A stretch of 64,000 nucleotides of DNA. Source: Alphaproteobacteria bacterium. GTDB taxonomy: Bacteria > Pseudomonadota > Alphaproteobacteria > Sphingomonadales > JAKSBY01. The first letter of the stretch is position 1, and every line of letters starts with the position of its first letter. The notes under the pieces were generated by a model. The model worked only from the letters and a program-made list of their open reading frames with translations, was not told the origin of the DNA and did no database searches. The position numbers were made by a program, and so were the translations under genes. The stretch spans positions 1-64,000 of the forward strand of contig JAJFIV010000031.1 in assembly GCA_021774625.1 (NCBI GenBank). Reading direction: 5' to 3'. Shown here piece after piece: positions 60,242 to 64,000 of the stretch.

Positions 60242-60759
60242 GGGGCGAGGGGAGGTATTGTCTCCGGGCCAGTTCCTTCATTTTTCAATTCCGCGTCCGG
60301 GCGGAATTTCAGGGTCACGTTGGGGATGATGCCGGCCTCGATTTCCAGCTCGCAGAAGGAAAAATCGGAAAACCGGATGCGGCCCTTGAGGTCGGCCGCC
60401 TTGAACAGGGAAACGATCAGATTATGGGTCCATTTGCCATGGGCCCTGGTTTCTATCAGCAGGGCTTCCCGCTCTTCCGGCGGCACAATCCGTTCCAGCA
60501 CGAAATGCGGGATCAGGGCCGGGGTGATGCCCATGGAAACCTCAACCTCGGTGACCCGGTAACCGGCGCGCTCAACAAAGGGCAGGGCATCCTCGAACTG
60601 CTTTGCGGCATTGGCAATCTTTTCCGCGCCATAACCTTTGGCCTGGCTGACCGTTCCGGCGTACCAGTCCCGCGCCTGCTCGGACACCTGGCGCACGCTT
60701 TCATCCCCCAGGAATTTTTCGCCCCAGCGCCGGGTTCCCTCGAAAATCCGCCTGACCAT
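60238..60759 (-). CDS. Conserved-looking protein of unknown function
   Basis: GGAGGAG six bases before the ATG at 60759 ('MVRRIFEGTRRWGEKFLGDE') favours this start over the track's 60774; about 173 residues. An N-terminal helical region ('SVRQVSEQARDWYAGTVSQA') precedes a beta-rich half ('YRVTEVEVSMGITPALIPHF', 'ELEIEAGIIPNVTLKF'). No signal peptide. I do not recognise the family. It is divergent from the cNMP/FHA gene. Confidence 0.6.
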   Translation of the reverse strand: MVRRIFEGTRRWGEKFLGDESVRQVSEQARDWYAGTVSQAKGYGAEKIANAAKQFEDALPFVERAGYRVTEVEVSMGITPALIPHFVLERIVPPEEREALLIETRAHGKWTHNLIVSLFKAADLKGRIRFSDFSFCELEIEAGIIPNVTLKFRPDAELKNEGTGPETIPPLAP

Positions 60760-60846
60760 TTCCATCTCCTCCATTCACCCTGTAAACAAATATTAAGCGT
60801 CTTTTCCTATTTTAAAAGGGTAATCGGGAATTATGGGATTCAAAGC

Positions 60847-61647
60847 ATGCAGGATATCCGTTTTTCAGCCGGTGAAACGGTCTACTGCGAGGGTGATCCT
60901 GCCGACGCGATCTATGTCATCGAGACAGGCTCGGTGGAGGTTTCCCGCAGCGTCGATGGGCGCAGCGCCCGCCTTGGCGTGCTCGGTCACGGCGAAATCT
61001 TCGGCGAAAGCGGTGTCATTCAGGACAAGCCCCGTTCAACCACCATGACCGCGCTGAGCGATCTGGTGGCGCTTAAAGTCACCAAAGAACAGTTTCTGAA
61101 GGCATTCGGCGAGGACAATCCCATCGGTCTGCCCCTGCTTCGCATGCTCTGCGCCCGGCTGGCCAAAGCGGATGAAAAACTGTTTGCCATTGATGATACG
61201 GGTGCGACAGATCCCGCGAGGGTCGAGGCCATCGGCGTGATCCGCATGCAGCCCAGCTCCGATCTGATCGTCAAACAGATCGGCGCGGAAGGAATTGTCC
61301 TCAAAGAGCTGCCGTTCCGGGTTGGCCGCCGCATTATGAATGACGATGGCCCCCAGCTCACCGCAAACGGGCTTTCCATTCACGTCGCCCACGACCAGTT
61401 GATGTCGCCCGATCATTTCGAACTGGAAAAGCGCGGTGGGTATCTGATTGTCCGTGACCTTGGCAGCTATCTCGGCACCGTCGTCAACGGCGCCGCGCTT
61501 TCCCGCTACGGACAGCATGCCACCAAAGCCCTGATGTTCGGCGTCAACGAAATCATCGCCGGCACCAAAGAATCGCCCTACCGCTTCCGCGTCATTGTGG
61601 AACAGAAAGCGACGGTGGAGCGGGTGAAGGAAAAGGCGGCGGGTTAA
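60847..61647 (+). CDS. Cyclic-nucleotide-binding and FHA domain fusion protein
   Basis: The 503-residue ORF of the track starts upstream on shadow sequence; the protein proper begins 'MQDIRFSAGETVYCEGDPAD' at 60847, giving 266 residues. Residues 1-115 are a cNMP-binding domain ('GHGEIFGESGVIQDKPRSTT', with the phosphate-binding RS-T element). Residues ~165-255 resemble a forkhead-associated domain ('FRVGRRIMN', 'SIHVAHDQLMSPDHFELEKR' and 'VRDLGSYLGTVVNG'). It lacks a DNA-binding domain, so it may link cyclic-nucleotide level to a phosphothreonine partner. Confidence 0.78.
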   Translation: MQDIRFSAGETVYCEGDPADAIYVIETGSVEVSRSVDGRSARLGVLGHGEIFGESGVIQDKPRSTTMTALSDLVALKVTKEQFLKAFGEDNPIGLPLLRMLCARLAKADEKLFAIDDTGATDPARVEAIGVIRMQPSSDLIVKQIGAEGIVLKELPFRVGRRIMNDDGPQLTANGLSIHVAHDQLMSPDHFELEKRGGYLIVRDLGSYLGTVVNGAALSRYGQHATKALMFGVNEIIAGTKESPYRFRVIVEQKATVERVKEKAAG

Positions 61648-61682
61648 GATTGCCGGGCTTTGACAGGGGTAGTCCTGAACGG

Positions 61683-62270
61683 TTAGATATTCTTTTTTTG
61701 CCAGTTTTGAAACCAAGTTTCATTTTGTATGGCAGTCCGAAAGGGAGTCGTTATGCAAGATGGGGCTCGGGATATGTATTTTGCAGCCTCATGCCGACCC
61801 TTAAAATCAGGATCCTGAAGGTACCGCAGCGCATTTTTTACAGAAAAATTCTCCTTCAATTTTTTATTAAAATTACTTTCCAGACCAGTCCAGACAACAA
61901 CATCATACTTTTTTTCTCCAATCCACTGCTTGATATTGTCTGGGGTATCAGGAGTACCTTCGCGACTACCATCAGCAAAATAGTAGCCGATGCGCTTCAA
62001 TACTGTGCCTTCTCTGCTTCGCAAATCACAAATGGCATCATCCGGGTACTTTCTCCTGCTCAGCGTATACTGAGTTGGGAGTTCTGTTCCATGAGCTTCA
62101 TCAATAACAAGCGTGAGTGCGCCTTTTCTCGTTTCCGATATCCGTGAAAATTCTAGCTTCAGATGAGGGCCACACTTATGCCATTCCGTATGATAATTAT
62201 CGAATTCCAGTCTTTGGTCCCACATCAATGATCCCCATCCGAGAATAGCAATTTTCATAACCTTATCCAT
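61683..62270 (-). CDS. AT-rich gene, gamma-glutamylcyclotransferase-like protein (tentative)
   Basis: The 195-residue protein opens 'MKIAILGWGSLMWDQRLEF' (from the second Met), resembling the glycine-rich loop of the GGCT/AIG2-like fold, where YGSLxxG is the norm. The rest has no motif I recognise. The DNA is visibly AT-rich compared with neighbours and suggests horizontal acquisition. It lies 36 bp upstream of the ggt stop in reverse orientation terms, that is, downstream of ggt on the same strand. Family assignment is weak. Confidence 0.45.
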   Translation of the reverse strand: MDKVMKIAILGWGSLMWDQRLEFDNYHTEWHKCGPHLKLEFSRISETRKGALTLVIDEAHGTELPTQYTLSRRKYPDDAICDLRSREGTVLKRIGYYFADGSREGTPDTPDNIKQWIGEKKYDVVVWTGLESNFNKKLKENFSVKNALRYLQDPDFKGRHEAAKYISRAPSCITTPFRTAIQNETWFQNWQKKNI

Positions 62271-62306
62271 AAATAGGAATTTTGATTTCAGCTTTACATC
62301 GATTGC

Positions 62307-64000
62307 CTAATATCCGATGGCCATGCCGTCCTTGCGCATTTCGGAAGCTCCCCAATAGACGCCGGTTTCCGGATCGCGCCAGATAGCCTGATAGCCGCCG
62401 AAGGCGCCGTCGCCGATTTCCACCACATGGCCGCGCAGGCGCAGTTCTTCCCGCACGGCTTGCGAAATGCCGGTTTCCACTTCCAGCACGCCGCCGCCGG
62501 TCATGCGGTTTTCCGCGCCGAAGGGTTCGGAGGAACCGGTGTGATGATAGCGCGCCGCATCGCCCGCATCCTGCAGCGTCAGGCCAAAATCCAGCATATT
62601 GACGACAATCTGCACATGGCCCTGGGGCTGCATGTCGCCGCCCATCAGGCCGAAACTCATAACGGGCCGGCCGTCTTTGGTCATGAAGGCGGGGATGATG
62701 GTATGGAAGGGCCGCTTGCCGGGCTCGTAAATATTGGCGTGACCATCCGCCAGCGAAAACAGCGCTCCCCGGTCCTGGAAAATAAAGCCGAGCCCGTCCG
62801 GCACAAGCCCCGAGCCCATGCCGCGATAATTGGACTGGATCAGGGAAACCATCATGCCGTCCTTGTCGGCGACGGTCATATAGATGGTGTCGCCGCTGGC
62901 AAGCTTGATATCGCCATGGTCCACTTCCTGCAGCGCCCTGTCCATATTGATCAGGCGGCGGCGCTCGGCGGCATAGTCCTTGGACAGCAGCTTATCCAAA
63001 GGCACATCGTAGAAATCCATGTCCGCATAAAACCGGGCGCGATCCTCGTAAACGATCTTCTTCGCCTCCGCCATCACATGCAGATAATCCGCCGAATTCA
63101 GGCCCATGGATTTCAGGTCATAGGCTTCGAGAATATTCAGCATCTGCAGCGCCGCGATACCCTGACCGTTGGGCGGCAGCTCCCAGACGTCATAGCCGCG
63201 GTAATTGACGGAGACCGGTTCAATCCAGTCAGAGGTATGGCTGGCAAAATCATCGTAACGCAGCGGCCCGCCGATACGTTTCATATAGGCATCCATAATC
63301 CCAGCCAGTTCGCCTGTATAGAAAACATCCCTGCCGCCCTCGGCGATTTTCTCCAGGGTGTTGGCAAGATCGGGGTTTTTGAAAATATCGCCTTCCGCTG
63401 GCACTTCGCCGTTGATCAGGTAGGTATTGCGGTAATTTTTGATTTCCTCGATTTCGCCGGTGGCGTGGAGTTCCTCATAGCGTGCCTGATAGAGGCCCAT
63501 ATAGTAGGAAACCACCTGGGTGACCGGGAAGCCTTCCCGGGCGTAATCGATCGTCGGCTGAAGAATTTCCGCCATCGGTTTGGAACCGAAGCGTTCATGC
63601 ATTCTGAACCAGCCGTCCACGGTGCCGGGCACGGAAACGGACAGCGAACCGAAATTAGGGATTTCCGTGGCATCTTCGCCAATCCGCGCCCGCAGATCGG
63701 CAAGGGTCTGACCCTGCGGCGAGCGGCCCGAGGCATTGAGGCCGTAAAGCTTTTCCGTTTTCGGATCCCATAGAATGACAAACAAGTCGCCGCCGATGCC
63801 GTTGCCGGTCGGCTCCATCAGGCCGAGCGCCGCGTTGGCCGCAATCGCCGCGTCCACCGCATTACCCCCTGCTTTCAGGATATCGATGGCGATCTGCGAG
63901 GCCAGCGGGTGGCTGGTCGCCGCCATGCCGTTGGTGCCAAGAACCGCGCTCCGGGTTGCGAAAGGCGAGCCGATGACCCTGTCGCCGCGCCCATCCTCGG
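62307..64000 (-). CDS. ggt: Gamma-glutamyltransferase, 5' end beyond the window
   Basis: The ORF continues past base 64000; the reading frame before the track's first Met reads 'DRVIGSPFATRSAVLGTNG', which is conserved family sequence. Visible motifs: 'GGNAVDAAIAANAALGLMEP', 'GIGGDLFVILWD' and the probable autoprocessing Thr in 'SGDTIYMTVADKDGMMVSLI', and 'NYRGMGSGLVPDG' in the small subunit. It cleaves gamma-glutamyl bonds of glutathione and peptides, usually in the periplasm. A signal peptide would lie outside the window. Confidence 0.92.
   Translation of the reverse strand, partial: EDGRGDRVIGSPFATRSAVLGTNGMAATSHPLASQIAIDILKAGGNAVDAAIAANAALGLMEPTGNGIGGDLFVILWDPKTEKLYGLNASGRSPQGQTLADLRARIGEDATEIPNFGSLSVSVPGTVDGWFRMHERFGSKPMAEILQPTIDYAREGFPVTQVVSYYMGLYQARYEELHATGEIEEIKNYRNTYLINGEVPAEGDIFKNPDLANTLEKIAEGGRDVFYTGELAGIMDAYMKRIGGPLRYDDFASHTSDWIEPVSVNYRGYDVWELPPNGQGIAALQMLNILEAYDLKSMGLNSADYLHVMAEAKKIVYEDRARFYADMDFYDVPLDKLLSKDYAAERRRLINMDRALQEVDHGDIKLASGDTIYMTVADKDGMMVSLIQSNYRGMGSGLVPDGLGFIFQDRGALFSLADGHANIYEPGKRPFHTIIPAFMTKDGRPVMSFGLMGGDMQPQGHVQIVVNMLDFGLTLQDAGDAARYHHTGSSEPFGAENRMTGGGVLEVETGISQAVREELRLRGHVVEIGDGAFGGYQAIWRDPETGVYWGASEMRKDGMAIGY

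Noticed and set aside
60136-60846. Upstream 237 codons of the 503-residue ORF ahead of the cNMP/FHA protein
   Set aside because: They are the antisense shadow of the 60238 gene; the conserved cNMP domain begins at the Met at 60847.
62427-63773. 448-residue plus-strand ORF opposite ggt
   Set aside because: Shadow frame; ggt motifs are unambiguous on the minus strand.

Overview
The window looks like a chromosomal segment of an alphaproteobacterium, not a plasmid or phage. Supporting markers are a DUF1013/TrcR-type cell-cycle regulator, a DUF1192 protein, two YdcH/DUF465 mini-proteins, a 42-residue aa3-type cytochrome oxidase subunit IV, the three-gene proton-translocating transhydrogenase (pntAA-pntAB-pntB), and the pairing of Sua5 with an FAD-linked oxidase. 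The number of secreted proteases and beta-propellers (S10, M16 and M24 peptidases, Asp-box, kelch and YVTN proteins) recalls marine heterotrophic orders such as Emcibacterales, Kordiimonadales or Sneathiellales, but the order cannot be fixed from sequence alone.

Layout. 1-750: the end of an integrated element, with a truncated tyrosine integrase and a 3' fragment of tRNA-Arg(ACG) that looks like an attachment site. 0.9-10 kb: housekeeping genes (purE, a diguanylate cyclase, ubiX, trcR-like, a quinone oxidoreductase, cysteine synthase, agmatinase, a CDF transporter, folA), interrupted by a decayed IS630-type remnant. 10-25.5 kb: a large secreted Asp-box propeller, a secreted Xaa-Pro aminopeptidase, tRNA-Thr(TGT), tRNA-Arg(TCG), a B12-type radical SAM enzyme, two S10 carboxypeptidase paralogues flanking an acidic lipoprotein, and a Sua5/FAD-oxidase operon that contains an AT-rich membrane gene. 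25.6-34 kb: acyl-CoA dehydrogenase, a TetR/metallo-beta-lactamase-fold pair under a strong palindrome, an RND/MMPL exporter, a nucleotidyltransferase and a hydroxyacid dehydrogenase. 34-47 kb: a hybrid histidine kinase, an ACP/ketosynthase pair, a 262-bp MITE-like element, murI, a polysaccharide deacetylase, an NtrC-type regulator, an ABC1 kinase, cytochrome oxidase subunit IV and the transhydrogenase operon.

47-59 kb is the most unusual region. Five ATP-grasp proteins that resemble the sugar-transfer-associated type lie within about 10 kb, in two subtypes. They are interleaved with a kelch lipoprotein, a periplasmic YVTN propeller, an active/inactive M16 protease pair and a 309-residue protein I do not recognise. 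This is the best candidate for an undescribed system, possibly one that ligates or modifies an envelope component or peptide; that function is inference. 59-64 kb holds a nitrilase, a six-cysteine exported protein, a cNMP-binding/FHA fusion, an AT-rich protein with a cyclotransferase-like N-terminus, and a gamma-glutamyltransferase that runs off the right edge.

Many genes are tightly packed, with stop/start overlaps such as TAATG and ATGA. All functional calls come from reading the translated ORFs and motifs; no database search was possible.
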